61,075 bases of DNA from Faecalibacillus faecis (GCF_003024675.1 NZ_PYLP01000014.1:1-61075), one strand, 5' to 3'; numbered from the stretch's first letter, positions 35,127-44,024 are shown. Notes: generated by a model from the letters alone, not told the origin. A program made the numbers and translations.

Positions 35127-35149
35127 ATTCGTCTATCTCTTTTTATTTT
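35118..35149 (+). terminator. Terminator after the dipeptidase gene
   Basis: GAGATAGA-TTCG-TCTATCTC followed by T5-A-T7; the stop codon lies in the stem. Confidence 0.85.
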
Positions 35150-35225
35150 TTTAAGAAATTCTTTCTAAGCACTCGTCTTTTTTTTCAAAATAATGTTATA
35201 ATACCTTAATGGGGAGGGACTATCT

Positions 35226-38200
35226 ATGTATATAAAAGACGACGAAATAAATAAGTATTTTAATGAGCCAAACTGGAAAATAGCTCATAACTTATTCCAA
35301 CATAACACAATCTCAAATATGTCCGTTATAAAGGATGGTCAAATTTATCAAATACTTGGAAGTACAAATGTAAATGGTAAAATCAATACTGCCACAATTC
35401 AAGTGGATACCGGGGGTAATATTTTAGAATTTAGCTGTGATTGCCATCATTGTAAACCAAATGAACTTGCATGTGGTCACATTGGTGCCATCTTATTAAA
35501 ATTCTATGGTTTAGAATCAAGTGATTTACCTTATTCCTATAATCAAAAAGGAAATTATTTAGATAAGCTTCAAGCCTTGCAAGCCAAGAAAGAAGCTGAA
35601 CATCTAAAACAACAAGCTGATTTGACTTTTTCTTTAATTCAAGAATATCGCAGTCAACATCATCAACATCAATTACCTTTAGCACAAAACATACACTTGA
35701 TTCCACAAGTTAAATCAACTTTCAATCGCTTAAGTCTTTCTTATAAGATTGCCGGTGAAAGAAGTTATACTATTAAAAACATTGATACTTTTTTAGAAAA
35801 TGTAAAATCAAATAAAATTATTGAATATGGAAATGCTTTAATTACGGATCATAATCCAAAAGCATTTGATCATTCTTCTTGGAAACAAGTTCAATTTATT
35901 AAAGAATATTTCTATCTAAAAAACGATGAAAGAAGTTTAAAGATCTCTTCTGATAATATCGATGATTTCTTTTTATCACACTATGATAATCTAGACATTA
36001 ATATCAATTTTACAACTATTGATTTAAAGAACTTTGTTTTAGAAATGAAAAAAGATGATGATTATACAACCATCAAATATAAAGAACCTGATGGCATGAC
36101 AATTATCGGTCATCAATATATCTATTATTTCGATCATTACACATTAAACCGTTATTCCAAAGAATGTTCTGAAGCAATGCGTCCATTACTTATTCATTTA
36201 GAAAACAATCCACTCACAATTCCAAATCATGAATTGCCTCGTTTTTCTAAATACATCATTGATTCAATATTACCTTATGTTGAATTTACAGGAGATGATA
36301 TTGATGAATATTTACCAATGGAAGTCTCATTACTTATCTATGTAGACTTAAACAACAATAACGAGTTATCTGTTACTCTTGATTATCGTGATGATCAAGG
36401 AAACACTATTTTAGAAAATCCTAAAGATCTTGTTTTACCATTAAAACTAGATAACGTTATACAAACATTAGATAAATACCTAGAATATGATGAGATCACA
36501 CAAATGTATTATTTATACAACGAAGAAGATATTTATGATTTCATCACACGTGTTTTACCTTCATTAAATAATGATTGTGAAATTTATATTAGCGAAGAAA
36601 TCAAGCAAATGAACAAGCCAAAAAACATGAAATTAAATATTGGTGTTCGTTTACAAAATGATTTATTACAAATTGATATCGATAGCATTAATGTTGATAA
36701 AGAAGAGATCAAAGATATCCTTTATGCTTATCAACACAAAAAGAATTACCATCGTTTAAAAAATGGTGAATTTATTAATTTAGATGATGAAAATATCAAA
36801 GATTTAGATCTATTATTCAATGATCTAAATCTTCAATACAAAGATATTGAAGATGGACAAGTAGAAATTGATAAATATCATTCATTATATTTAGAAAATT
36901 TCATGTCTCAATCATCATTACAATTTAATCGTGACCAACATTTCCAAAATCTTATTTCGCACATTGAAGAAAAAAATCATGAGGATATCCAAGTACCTGA
37001 ACATTATAAAAATATCTTAAGAGATTACCAAGTACAAGGATTCCAATGGTTAAAAACCATGTCTGATTATGGTTTTGGTGGAATCTTAGCTGATGACATG
37101 GGGCTTGGTAAAACTTTACAAGTCATGACATTAATTGAAGACAGCATCTCTAAAGATCGTGTCAGCCTTGTCGTTGCCCCAGCAACTCTTATTTATAACT
37201 GGCAAGATGAAATTAAAAAATTCTCTAATCAATTAAAAACTGTATGTATTACTGGAAACATTGCTCAGAGAAAGAAATTAATTGAAAATCTTCAAGATTA
37301 CGATGTTGTTATTACTTCTTACGATTATATTCGTCGTGATTTTGAATTATATAAAGATTATCAATTCTATTATTTCATTCTTGATGAAGCACAATACATT
37401 AAAAACCAAAGCACTAAAAACGCTCAAGCCGTTAAACTTATTAATGGTAAATATCGTTTTGCCTTAACAGGTACACCAATTGAAAACAGTTTAGCAGAGC
37501 TTTGGTCAATATTTGATTTCTTGATGCCTCAATATTTATATAATTATCATCATTTCAAAGAAACTTACGAAATACCAATTATTAAAAACGAAGACCAAGA
37601 AAAACAAGCAAAATTAAAACGGTTCGTGGAACCATTTATTTTAAGAAGAACAAAAAAAGATGTTTTAACAGAATTACCTGATAAAATTGAAAATAATGTA
37701 CTTATTCCATTTACGCCAGATGAAGAAAAAGTATATCTTGCAAACTTATCAACAATCAATACAGAATTACAAAGCGCTATTCAAGTAAATCATATTGATA
37801 AGATCCAAATTCTAGCAATGATGACACGCCTTCGTCAATTATGCTGTGATCAACGTATCTTATACAACAACGTTCAAGAACCAAGTTCTAAATTAAAAGC
37901 ATGTATGGATATTATTGAAACAGCGAAAGAAAATGAACAAAAAATATTATTGTTCTCATCATTTACAAAATCACTTGATTTAATTGAAGCTGAATTGCGT
38001 AAAAAAGATATTTCTTATTATGTTCTTACAGGGGCAACAACAAAAATCAAGAGACATCAACTTGTAAATGCTTTTCAAAATGATAAAACAACCGTTTTCT
38101 TAATCAGTTTAAAAGCTGGTGGTACAGGACTCAACTTAACAAGTGCATCTACGGTTATTCACTTCGATCCATGGTGGAATATGTCTGCTCAAAATCAAGC

Positions 38201-38393
38201 AACAGACCGCGCTTATCGTATTGGACAAACAAATAACGTTCAAGTTTATAAATTGATCATGAAAAATTCTATTGAAGAAAAGATTCAAAAACTTCAAGAA
38301 CAAAAGCAAGATCTATCAAATATGTTTATTGAAAATAATCATGGATCAATCACCCAAATGTCTACAGCAGATATTATTGATTTATTTAAATAA
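35226..38393 (+). CDS. SWIM-zinc-finger SNF2 family DNA helicase/translocase
   Basis: 1055 residues. An N-terminal SWIM zinc finger (CDCHHC then CGHIGAI, residues 75-95) is followed by a long SNF2-associated region (about 200-560). The SNF2 ATPase comes next: Walker A DDMGLGKTLQ near residue 622, DEAQ box FILDEAQYIKN near 720, and the C-terminal helicase lobe with SLKAGGTGLNLTSA and QATDRAYRIGQ. It is presumed to remodel protein-DNA complexes; the exact role of bacterial members is unclear. Monocistronic. Confidence 0.92.
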   Translation: MYIKDDEINKYFNEPNWKIAHNLFQHNTISNMSVIKDGQIYQILGSTNVNGKINTATIQVDTGGNILEFSCDCHHCKPNELACGHIGAILLKFYGLESSDLPYSYNQKGNYLDKLQALQAKKEAEHLKQQADLTFSLIQEYRSQHHQHQLPLAQNIHLIPQVKSTFNRLSLSYKIAGERSYTIKNIDTFLENVKSNKIIEYGNALITDHNPKAFDHSSWKQVQFIKEYFYLKNDERSLKISSDNIDDFFLSHYDNLDININFTTIDLKNFVLEMKKDDDYTTIKYKEPDGMTIIGHQYIYYFDHYTLNRYSKECSEAMRPLLIHLENNPLTIPNHELPRFSKYIIDSILPYVEFTGDDIDEYLPMEVSLLIYVDLNNNNELSVTLDYRDDQGNTILENPKDLVLPLKLDNVIQTLDKYLEYDEITQMYYLYNEEDIYDFITRVLPSLNNDCEIYISEEIKQMNKPKNMKLNIGVRLQNDLLQIDIDSINVDKEEIKDILYAYQHKKNYHRLKNGEFINLDDENIKDLDLLFNDLNLQYKDIEDGQVEIDKYHSLYLENFMSQSSLQFNRDQHFQNLISHIEEKNHEDIQVPEHYKNILRDYQVQGFQWLKTMSDYGFGGILADDMGLGKTLQVMTLIEDSISKDRVSLVVAPATLIYNWQDEIKKFSNQLKTVCITGNIAQRKKLIENLQDYDVVITSYDYIRRDFELYKDYQFYYFILDEAQYIKNQSTKNAQAVKLINGKYRFALTGTPIENSLAELWSIFDFLMPQYLYNYHHFKETYEIPIIKNEDQEKQAKLKRFVEPFILRRTKKDVLTELPDKIENNVLIPFTPDEEKVYLANLSTINTELQSAIQVNHIDKIQILAMMTRLRQLCCDQRILYNNVQEPSSKLKACMDIIETAKENEQKILLFSSFTKSLDLIEAELRKKDISYYVLTGATTKIKRHQLVNAFQNDKTTVFLISLKAGGTGLNLTSASTVIHFDPWWNMSAQNQATDRAYRIGQTNNVQVYKLIMKNSIEEKIQKLQEQKQDLSNMFIENNHGSITQMSTADIIDLFK

Positions 38394-38440
38394 GAAAAAG
38401 GAGATTAAAGACGTTCAATCTTTAAATCTCCTTTTCTTAT
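38393..38440. terminator. Bidirectional terminator
   Basis: AGAAAAAGGAGATTAAAG pairs with CTTTAAATCTCCTTTTCT across a nine-base loop; serves the SNF2 gene and the convergent PTS gene, whose last codons are in the right arm. Confidence 0.8.
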
Positions 38441-39412
38441 ATAATTTAATTTTCTAAACGCTTTATAGAATGAAAAAGTTAAAACCGCTGGAATAATAAT
38501 ATCAATCAAAATAATAGGAACAGTGTATTGATTGCCCATTACTTGCATCGCATCTAAGATTCCAACTAATCCTGCCGTTCCCATCCCTGAACCTATTGCA
38601 CTACAACGAATGGATAAAAGCATTGTCGAGATCGGTGCTGTGATAATCGTAGTAAGAATTGGTGGCAACCAAATCACCGGTCTTTTAATAATATTTTTAA
38701 ATTGAAGCATACTTGTTCCAATCCCAATGGCAATAACATCACCAATATCGTTATCATCAAAAGACATCATCGCAAAACCCACCATTTGTGCACAACAACC
38801 AGCAAGAGCAGCTCCTGCAGCTAATCCATCAAGTCCTAACATAATACCAATGGCTGCCGAAGAAATCGGTGCGGTAAGCGCCATCCCCATTAATATACCA
38901 ACAACAATGGACATAAACAACGGTTGCAAAGAGACTCCTTCATTAATCAAACCACCAATCCAAGTAATCAATTGTGTCAAATAAGGTCCTACGAACTGCG
39001 TTACAATTCCTGCCACACAAACAGAAGTAAACGGAACTAATAAAATATCGATTGGTGTTTTACCTTGAATAAGACGCGTTACTTCAATTGCAGCTAGTAC
39101 CGCAACATAAGCAGAAATAGGATTTCCCGCTTGAACATTTCCATTTTGGAAAGTCCCTGCTCCTATTGCTCCTGCAATGACAGCTGATATTAAATTTAAG
39201 CCTCTTGCTTCAATTGCATAGCCCATACCAATTCCAATTGCCGGACCCATTAAGTAACTTGCAATATTTCCCCATGTTACAAGTTCACCGATATTCATTA
39301 CATTTCCTAATTGTTTTAAAATCGTTCCAATAATTAAACTTGAAAAGAAACCATAAGCCATCCCATTAAAGGTATTGACTACATAATTTCCTTTTCCTCT
39401 CCCTTTTGCCAT
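38405..39412 (-). CDS. PTS-EIIC-like membrane protein (PTS_EIIC_2 type)
   Basis: 335 residues, with about eight to ten membrane helices rich in Gly/Ala/Ile. NTFNGMAYGFFSSLIIGTIL and LTAPISSAAIGIMLGL are typical of the family annotated as PTS sugar transporter IIC. There are no IIA or IIB domains or genes nearby, so a true phosphotransferase role is doubtful; in this family transport of an unknown solute or a regulatory role is open. Confidence 0.8.
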   Translation of the reverse strand: MAKGRGKGNYVVNTFNGMAYGFFSSLIIGTILKQLGNVMNIGELVTWGNIASYLMGPAIGIGMGYAIEARGLNLISAVIAGAIGAGTFQNGNVQAGNPISAYVAVLAAIEVTRLIQGKTPIDILLVPFTSVCVAGIVTQFVGPYLTQLITWIGGLINEGVSLQPLFMSIVVGILMGMALTAPISSAAIGIMLGLDGLAAGAALAGCCAQMVGFAMMSFDDNDIGDVIAIGIGTSMLQFKNIIKRPVIWLPPILTTIITAPISTMLLSIRCSAIGSGMGTAGLVGILDAMQVMGNQYTVPIILIDIIIPAVLTFSFYKAFRKLNYIRKGDLKIERL

Positions 39413-39437
39413 TTCTTTTTCTCCTTATTTTTATATA

Positions 39438-39462
39438 CAAAAAAACTGCCGAAGCAGTTTAT
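39438..39462 (-). terminator. Terminator of tRNA cluster 3
   Basis: On the minus strand AAACTGC-TTCG-GCAGTTTTTTT, a tetraloop hairpin with T tail, eight bases after tRNA-Ala. Confidence 0.9.
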
Positions 39463-39469
39463 TGACTAT

Positions 39470-39545
39470 TGGTGGAGCCAAGCGGGATCGAACCGCTGAC
39501 CCCCTGCGTGCAAGGCAGGTGCTCTCCCAGCTGAGCTATGGCCCC
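39470..39545 (-). tRNA. tRNA-Ala(TGC)
   Basis: Acceptor GGGGCCA/TGGCTCC with one G-T pair, anticodon loop CTTGCAC (TGC), CCA encoded. Confidence 0.95.
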
Positions 39546-39577
39546 AATTATTAATTTGTATCCACCATTTGTTAAAA

Positions 39578-39654
<77 letters not shown>

Positions 39655-39679
39655 ACATCTATATAAAACAATTAATTAA

Positions 39680-39756
<77 letters not shown>

Positions 39757-39775
39757 ATCAATCAACTGCCCATAC

Positions 39776-39804
39776 ATAATACCATGTACCATGACAGTCG
39801 TCAA
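39776..39804 (-). promoter_or_regulatory. Promoter of tRNA cluster 3
   Basis: TTGACG (39799-39804) and TATTAT (39776-39781) on the minus strand, 17 bases apart. Confidence 0.75.
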
Positions 39805-39840
39805 TACTTTTTTACAATTTTTTCAAAAAATTCAAGAAAA

Positions 39841-40527
39841 TTATTCTAATACTTTTTTTACCTCTTTTTTCTTACTTCTTAAGACCTTTTGATGATAACG
39901 AACGAGCCCTTCTTTAATCTTTATACATAGTTTTTCTTGATATGCTTTATTTCTTAGTTGACCACATTCATTCCAATTCGACATAAAACCACATTCAATT
40001 AATACACCTAAGGTTTTCGTTGCTCTTAAAACACGAAACCCACAACCACTTACTGGTTTAGAACTATGTGTCACTTCTTTTAAACTTTGGTTAATATCCT
40101 TGGCAAGTTCATTTCCTTTAGTACTTCGATAATAATAAAACACTTGTGATCCCCAAGCACTTTTATTGCCTGAGGCATTTTGATGTATACTAATAAGATA
40201 ATCCGCTTTAAAACGGTCAATCTTCTTGACTCTTAAATACATATCATCCTGTTTTGAATAGTGATGATTTCTTTTGGTCATATCATAATCCCCATCTCTT
40301 GTTAAATAGACCTTCGCCCCTTCTTTCTTTAAAACCTCTTTTAACTTTAAAATAATCTCTAAATTGATATCATCCTCTTTATAACCATAATCCATTGTTC
40401 CATTATCAAAACCTCCATGCCCCGCATCTAAAACAATCTTCACTCCCTTAAGTTCTTGTTTAACACCATAAACATTTGAAAAAACCATAAAACTTAAACA
40501 TATAATAACAAGGATTACTTTTTTCAT
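39841..40527 (-). CDS. N-acetylmuramoyl-L-alanine amidase (Amidase_3, CwlD-like)
   Basis: A 228-residue secreted or anchored hydrolase that cuts the muramic acid-L-Ala bond. Signal peptide at residues 1-21; zinc motif VLDAGHGGFDNGT (His), a second Glu near VNLEII-like DDINLEIILK, ISIHQNAS (His) and the catalytic Glu in VLIECGFMSN. The size and single-domain plan resemble CwlD, which modifies spore cortex, but no spore genes lie here. Confidence 0.88.
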   Translation of the reverse strand: MKKVILVIICLSFMVFSNVYGVKQELKGVKIVLDAGHGGFDNGTMDYGYKEDDINLEIILKLKEVLKKEGAKVYLTRDGDYDMTKRNHHYSKQDDMYLRVKKIDRFKADYLISIHQNASGNKSAWGSQVFYYYRSTKGNELAKDINQSLKEVTHSSKPVSGCGFRVLRATKTLGVLIECGFMSNWNECGQLRNKAYQEKLCIKIKEGLVRYHQKVLRSKKKEVKKVLE

Positions 40528-40549
40528 AACGTCACCACCTCATTATATG

Positions 40550-40585
40550 CAAAAAAAGAGAATGTCATTCCTGACATTCTCTCAA
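40550..40585 (-). terminator. Terminator after the NUDIX gene
   Basis: Minus strand GAGAATGTCA-GGAA-TGACATTCTC followed by seven T. Confidence 0.85.
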
Positions 40586-41131
40586 ATATTCCCCAATCAT
40601 ATCCAACTCTTCCAAATAAATACAATGATTGATTTTATTATTTTTTACCGCCTGATAACATTTTTCAAACTCCATCCAAATAACTTCACTAACTTCATGA
40701 TCCTCAAAAATAAAATCTTTTTCTTCTAAATCTTTCCATAAAACAAATATTTTACTTATTTGATTATCTTTAAAAAGTTTTCCATGAAATACTTCTTCAA
40801 AATGAAATCGACGATTGCCACAATCAATCAATTCATTTTCATCAATTTCTACCCCAAGTTCTTCCTTTAATTCTCTTTTAGCGGATTTAAAATAACCGTC
40901 ACCCGCCGGGATATGTCCTGCACTAGAAATATCATAACATCCAGGAAATGAATCCTTTGCATCACTTCTTTTTTGTAAAAGAATTTCTATTTGATTATTT
41001 TTCTTTCTTAATAACCAAACATGGGCCGTACGATGTAATAAACCTTCTTGATGAATAATTTCTCGATCTTCCACTTTTCCTGTAGGGTTACCAAATTCAT
41101 CACATATATCTAAAATTTCCAACTTAAACAC
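40565..41131 (-). CDS. NUDIX hydrolase (YfcD-like)
   Basis: A 188-residue NUDIX protein. It begins like the isopentenyl-diphosphate-isomerase-related group: LDICDEFGNPTGKVEDREIIHQEGLLHR. The NUDIX box reads GHIPAGDGYFKSAKRELKEELG (REL-EEL core near residue 88). Substrate unknown; IPP isomerase is unlikely as the sequence matches the hydrolase side of the family. Confidence 0.85.
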   Translation of the reverse strand: MFKLEILDICDEFGNPTGKVEDREIIHQEGLLHRTAHVWLLRKKNNQIEILLQKRSDAKDSFPGCYDISSAGHIPAGDGYFKSAKRELKEELGVEIDENELIDCGNRRFHFEEVFHGKLFKDNQISKIFVLWKDLEEKDFIFEDHEVSEVIWMEFEKCYQAVKNNKINHCIYLEELDMIGEYLRECQE

Positions 41132-41214
41132 CTCATCTTCTTAATCTATTTTATCATCTTTCTTTACTTTACAAAATGAGATGTTTACAATAGATACGAA
41201 AAGAGGTAAAACGA

Positions 41215-42072
41215 ATGAATAAATGTTGGTGTGGGAGTGATTTAGACTATTCAGTCTGTCACCAAGAATTTGATAAAAAAATAAACTATTATAAAAAACG
41301 AGGTGTGAGGACACCCCCTCGTTCAATGATAAAAAATCAAAAACAAATTGAAGGAATTAAAGCAGCCGCTGTCGTTAATAACGGTTTACTTGATCATATT
41401 GAACAAAATATCAAAATAGGGATGTCAACAGAAGATATCGACGTTATGACAAGAAAATACTTAAAAGAACACAATGCTCATTCTGCAGATTTAAATTATG
41501 AAGGATATCCAAAAAGCATTTGTACATCAATCAATAATGTTGTTTGTCATGGAATTCCTTCCCCAAATGTTATTTTAAAAAATGGGGATATTATTAATGT
41601 TGATGCCACAAGTGAATTAAATGGTTATTACGCTGATGCTTCTCGTATGTTTATGATAGGAAATGTTTCCAAAGAAGCTGAAAGACTTGTTAAAGTTACA
41701 AAAGAAGCTATGTATGAAGGGATGAAAGCTATCAAACCATGGAAAAGTCATATCGGTGATATCGGTGCCGCTATTCAAAGATATGCTCATATAAACGGTT
41801 ATAGTGTTGTTGAAGAATTCTGCGGTCATGGTATTGGAATGACAATGCATGAAGACCCTTATGTTTTCCATTTTAAACCACATGAAGATACTGTTTTGAT
41901 TGTTCCAGGAATGGTCTTTACAATTGAACCTATGCTTAATCAAGGTAAAAGAAATGTTCATTTAAATTTCAATGATGATTGGACTGTTTATACAGATGAT
42001 GGTCTTTTATCAGCCCAATGGGAACACACTTTCTTAGTTACTGAAGATGGTGTTGAAATTATATCTAAATAA
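41215..42072 (+). CDS. map: Methionine aminopeptidase, type I with SEC-C zinc motif
   Basis: A 285-residue enzyme that removes the initiator Met. The N-terminal CWCGSDLDYSVCH is a SEC-C-like zinc motif that may aid ribosome binding. Catalytic metal ligands: NVDATSELNGYYADASR (two Asp), FCGHGIGMTMHEDP (His), TIEPML (Glu) and WEHTFLV (Glu). RBS AAGAGG. It is the last backbone gene before the accessory region. Confidence 0.93.
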   Translation: MNKCWCGSDLDYSVCHQEFDKKINYYKKRGVRTPPRSMIKNQKQIEGIKAAAVVNNGLLDHIEQNIKIGMSTEDIDVMTRKYLKEHNAHSADLNYEGYPKSICTSINNVVCHGIPSPNVILKNGDIINVDATSELNGYYADASRMFMIGNVSKEAERLVKVTKEAMYEGMKAIKPWKSHIGDIGAAIQRYAHINGYSVVEEFCGHGIGMTMHEDPYVFHFKPHEDTVLIVPGMVFTIEPMLNQGKRNVHLNFNDDWTVYTDDGLLSAQWEHTFLVTEDGVEIISK

Positions 42073-42096
42073 GTCAGAAAATCTCTGGCTTATTTT
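42073..42096 (+). terminator. map terminator
   Basis: GTCAGA-AAATC-TCTGGC followed by TTATTTTT right after the stop codon. Confidence 0.65.
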
Positions 42097-42267
42097 TATG
42101 CACTTTTAGGCATCGATTCAAGATGTCTTTTTAAATAATCGGATCTATTTTCATAAACCAGCCTTTGCACAAACAACGTGTAACACATTGATAATCCTTT
42201 TGATCAGCAGAAAACCTTATTGTTTCTTCACCATTTCCATCACACCAATGTACATTTACACGCATTT

Positions 42268-42636
42268 AAATCAAAAACAGAAAATGGTCCTATCAGTGAT
42301 TATATCTATCCCCTTATTTAAAACTGGTATCATTCCTCAAATTGCGAATATTTATCGCACACCGAAGAAAATAAACAATTCAAATATAGAAATTACTATG
42401 ATAGCTATTTTCTCCCATTAATGGTACATCTTGGATTTGATCAAACACCTCATTGTTGTAGACATACATGTATTTCATTATTAGCTGAAGCTAAAGTATC
42501 TCCTACATATCAAAAAATGATCGTTGGACATAAAGGAGCAATGAGCTTGACCGAAAAGGTTTATACACATATTGATATTAATTTGTTGATTGATGCAGTT
42601 AATAGTATTTACTATCCTAAAAATATAAAAGAATAA
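42268..42636 (+). pseudogene. Integrase C-terminal remnant of an older element
   Basis: 123 in-frame codons corresponding to residues 239-364 of the integrase at 53775-54872 (SKTENG...PISDYIYP, FDQTPHCCRHTC, MIVGHKGAM, KVYTHID). It lacks the N-terminal two thirds, has a nine-base deletion and one TAA near codon 18. It keeps AGA at the codon where the other copy has TGA. This marks a decayed relative of the element to the right. Confidence 0.85.
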
Positions 42637-42640
42637 TAAT

Positions 42641-42865
42641 ATGTTTCATTGTAAAACGTCATCTCAATTCAAAGCTTATCAATGGATTAAAAATAATTTT
42701 GAAATTGACTCTTTAAACTTAGAAATTGTTGATGACCGAACAATTAAAATAATTGATAAAAATTTAGAAACTGCAAAAATTCAATATAAAAACAATAAAA
42801 TTATCATAGAATACAAAGATAAGAAAAAACAAATTATAAACCTACCTAATAACCTTTATCGGTAA
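42641..42865 (+). CDS. Small companion ORF of the integrase (older element)
   Basis: 74 residues, clearly related to the 78-residue ORF after the intact element's integrase: both hold the core FKAYQWIKNNF / YKAYQWIKRNF and a similar strand-rich C-terminal half. It has stayed open although the integrase before it has decayed. Function unknown; a recombination directionality or accessory factor is possible from its place, not from sequence. Confidence 0.6.
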   Translation: MFHCKTSSQFKAYQWIKNNFEIDSLNLEIVDDRTIKIIDKNLETAKIQYKNNKIIIEYKDKKKQIINLPNNLYR

Positions 42866-42867
42866 GT

Positions 42868-42896
42868 AAAAGCGAAGGATTTCAAGTCCTTCGTTT
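42868..42896 (+). terminator. Terminator after the companion ORF
   Basis: GCGAAGGA-TTTCAAG-TCCTTCGT followed by TTTA. Confidence 0.7.
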
Positions 42897-42942
42897 TATT
42901 TCAAATTATACTATCTTCAATATATTCTTTATCGACAATATT

Positions 42943-42951
42943 TGATATAAT
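42943..42951 (+). promoter_or_regulatory. Toxin RNA promoter (extended -10)
   Basis: TGATATAAT fits the extended -10 consensus; start expected near 42958. No clear -35. Confidence 0.6.
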
Positions 42952-42965
42952 TACTTTGTTATCGT

Positions 42966-42982
42966 CCTCCCCTGAAAGGAGG
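42966..42982 (+). promoter_or_regulatory. SD-sequestering 5' hairpin
   Basis: CCTCC (42966-42970) can pair with GGAGG (42978-42982), the Shine-Dalgarno sequence of the toxin peptide, across a seven-base loop. Confidence 0.65.
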
Positions 42983-42989
42983 TGATGTT

Positions 42990-43004
42990 AATGCTTTCTA
43001 ACTT
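42990..43004. repeat. 15-bp direct repeat, copy 1 (toxin start)
   Basis: AATGCTTTCTAACTT, covering the toxin start codon; exact copy at 43154-43168. Confidence 0.95.
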
Positions 43005-43077
43005 AGTTGTATCTGTCGTGGCAGGTGTTTTAGTTTATTACATATGCAAATGGTTGGACAAAAGATTTAAACGATAA
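42991..43077 (+). CDS. Fst/Ldr-like type I toxin peptide
   Basis: 28 residues: MLSNLVVSVVAGVLVYYICK then a charged tail WLDKRFKR. One membrane helix with a basic C-terminus is the plan of Fst-type toxins. It has a very strong ribosome binding site (AAAGGAGGTG, seven bases before ATG). The surrounding RNA signals support it: promoter, sequestered RBS, shared terminator and convergent antisense RNA. It is too short for common gene callers. Confidence 0.65.
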   Translation: MLSNLVVSVVAGVLVYYICKWLDKRFKR

Positions 43078-43109
43078 TCAGCCTAGTGCTAAGTACACTC
43101 TAAAATACT

Positions 43110-43143
43110 AGAAAAGGTAAGGAGTACCATTCCTTACCTTTTC
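43110..43143. terminator. Shared bidirectional terminator of toxin and antitoxin RNAs
   Basis: AAAAGGTAAGGA (43112-43123) pairs perfectly with TCCTTACCTTTT (43131-43142). Confidence 0.8.
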
Positions 43144-43171
43144 GTTTTGATGCAATGCTTTCTAACTTGCA
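43112..43171 (-). ncRNA. Convergent antisense antitoxin RNA (RNA II-like)
   Basis: Expected to start near 43170, six to seven bases after the -10, and end at the shared hairpin, about 60 nt. Its 5' part is the complement of the 15-bp repeat and so can pair with the toxin mRNA across the start codon; its 3' part pairs with the terminator arm. This is the architecture of the pAD1 par RNA II. Confidence 0.6.
43154..43168. repeat. 15-bp direct repeat, copy 2 (inside antisense RNA gene)
   Basis: AATGCTTTCTAACTT, exact copy of 42990-43004, placed beyond the shared terminator. Confidence 0.95.
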
Positions 43172-43176
43172 ATCAA

Positions 43177-43205
43177 ATTATAGCATTACATATTTTAATA
43201 TGCAA
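43177..43205 (-). promoter_or_regulatory. Antisense RNA promoter
   Basis: On the minus strand TTGCAT (43200-43205), 17-base spacer, TATAAT (43177-43182). Confidence 0.75.
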
Positions 43206-43257
43206 GTTCATTTCAAAACACAATAACCATTGCACTCATTTCCATTTTACAAAAAAA

Positions 43258-43962
43258 AGTAATCCACCAGAAAATCTGGTGGTTTTGCTTTCATCGCCCA
43301 TAGAGCTCAGCATCTCGCTTAAGCCCCCTAGGCCTCTGCTGGCCTGACACTTGCTTACTGTCGCTTATCTACCCTTAAAAGGGTCGTTAAATTCCATTCG
43401 CATTTGTTCAGACATTCTATCTTCTTGTATTTGATTCGTTATATACTCATTGATCTTTTTTGTATTCTTTCCTACTGTATCTACATAGTATCCTCTACAC
43501 CAAAATGATCTGCTTCTATACTGATATTTCATATTACCCCATTTTTGATATATTATGACGCTACTCTTTCCTTTTAGAAATCCCATGAAGCTTGATATAC
43601 TCATCTTCGGTGGTATCTCTACTAACATGTGCACATGATCTGGACACGCTTCTGCATTCAAAAGCTTTACTCCTTTCCATTCACACAACTGTCTTAGTAT
43701 TTTTCCTATCTCTTGTCTTTTTTCTCCATAAAACACTTGTCTTCTATACTTTGGTGCGAAAACAATGTGGTACTTACAATTCCATGTCGTATGTGATAAA
43801 GTATGTATGGAATTGTTATCATTTATTTGATTCATTTCCTTTTCTCCTTGTATTAAATTTTTTTGCAGTTTGTCAGGCCGCAATTTTATTATAATACAAG
43901 GAATTTCTTTATTCATCGCTAAAGCTTCACGGAACCCCTAGACTATCTAGGGGTTTTAGAGT
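43258..43962 (-). mobile_element. IS200/IS605-family insertion
   Basis: One Y1 transposase gene with hairpins near both ends and no long terminal inverted repeats: CCACCAG-AAAAT-CTGGTGG (43264-43282) after the gene and CCCCTAG-ACTAT-CTAGGGG (43936-43954) before it. Exact borders are uncertain. The insertion lies between the toxin-antitoxin locus and the inner att site. Confidence 0.75.
43365..43835 (-). CDS. tnpA: IS200-type transposase TnpA (Y1 HUH)
   Basis: A 156-residue single-strand DNA transposase. HIVFAPKYRR near the start, the HUH motif in DHVHMLVEIPP and the catalytic Tyr in RGYYVDTVGKN are all present; length is complete. ATG at 43835 is preceded by AAGGAG; a 27-codon upstream extension has no support. 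There is no TnpB companion, as usual for the IS200 group. Confidence 0.93.
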   Translation of the reverse strand: MNQINDNNSIHTLSHTTWNCKYHIVFAPKYRRQVFYGEKRQEIGKILRQLCEWKGVKLLNAEACPDHVHMLVEIPPKMSISSFMGFLKGKSSVIIYQKWGNMKYQYRSRSFWCRGYYVDTVGKNTKKINEYITNQIQEDRMSEQMRMEFNDPFKGR

Positions 43963-43966
43963 ATAC

Positions 43967-44003
43967 AAAAAACCCAAATCGAAATATCGATTTGAGCTTT
44001 TTG
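43967..44003 (-). terminator. rpsI-type terminator at the left junction
   Basis: On the minus strand CTCAAATCGATATTTCGATTTGGG followed by TTTTTTG. It resembles the hairpin that follows rpsI at 55404-55475 (CTCAAATC...GATTTGAG), suggesting the same ancestral rpsI 3' flank. Confidence 0.6.
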
Positions 44004-44024
44004 AATTTCTCTGAATAAACGTAT

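Noticed and set aside
42137-42245. Open minus-strand stretch reading like WCDGNGEETIRFSADQKDYQ
   Set aside because: It reads smoothly but has no start, no recognised family, and ends at a stop after about 38 codons; may be a gene scrap of the older element, not enough to annotate.
43592-43894. 100-codon plus-strand ORF over the IS200 transposase
   Set aside because: Shadow of the tnpA frame; no ribosome binding site, Leu/Phe/Ser-rich.
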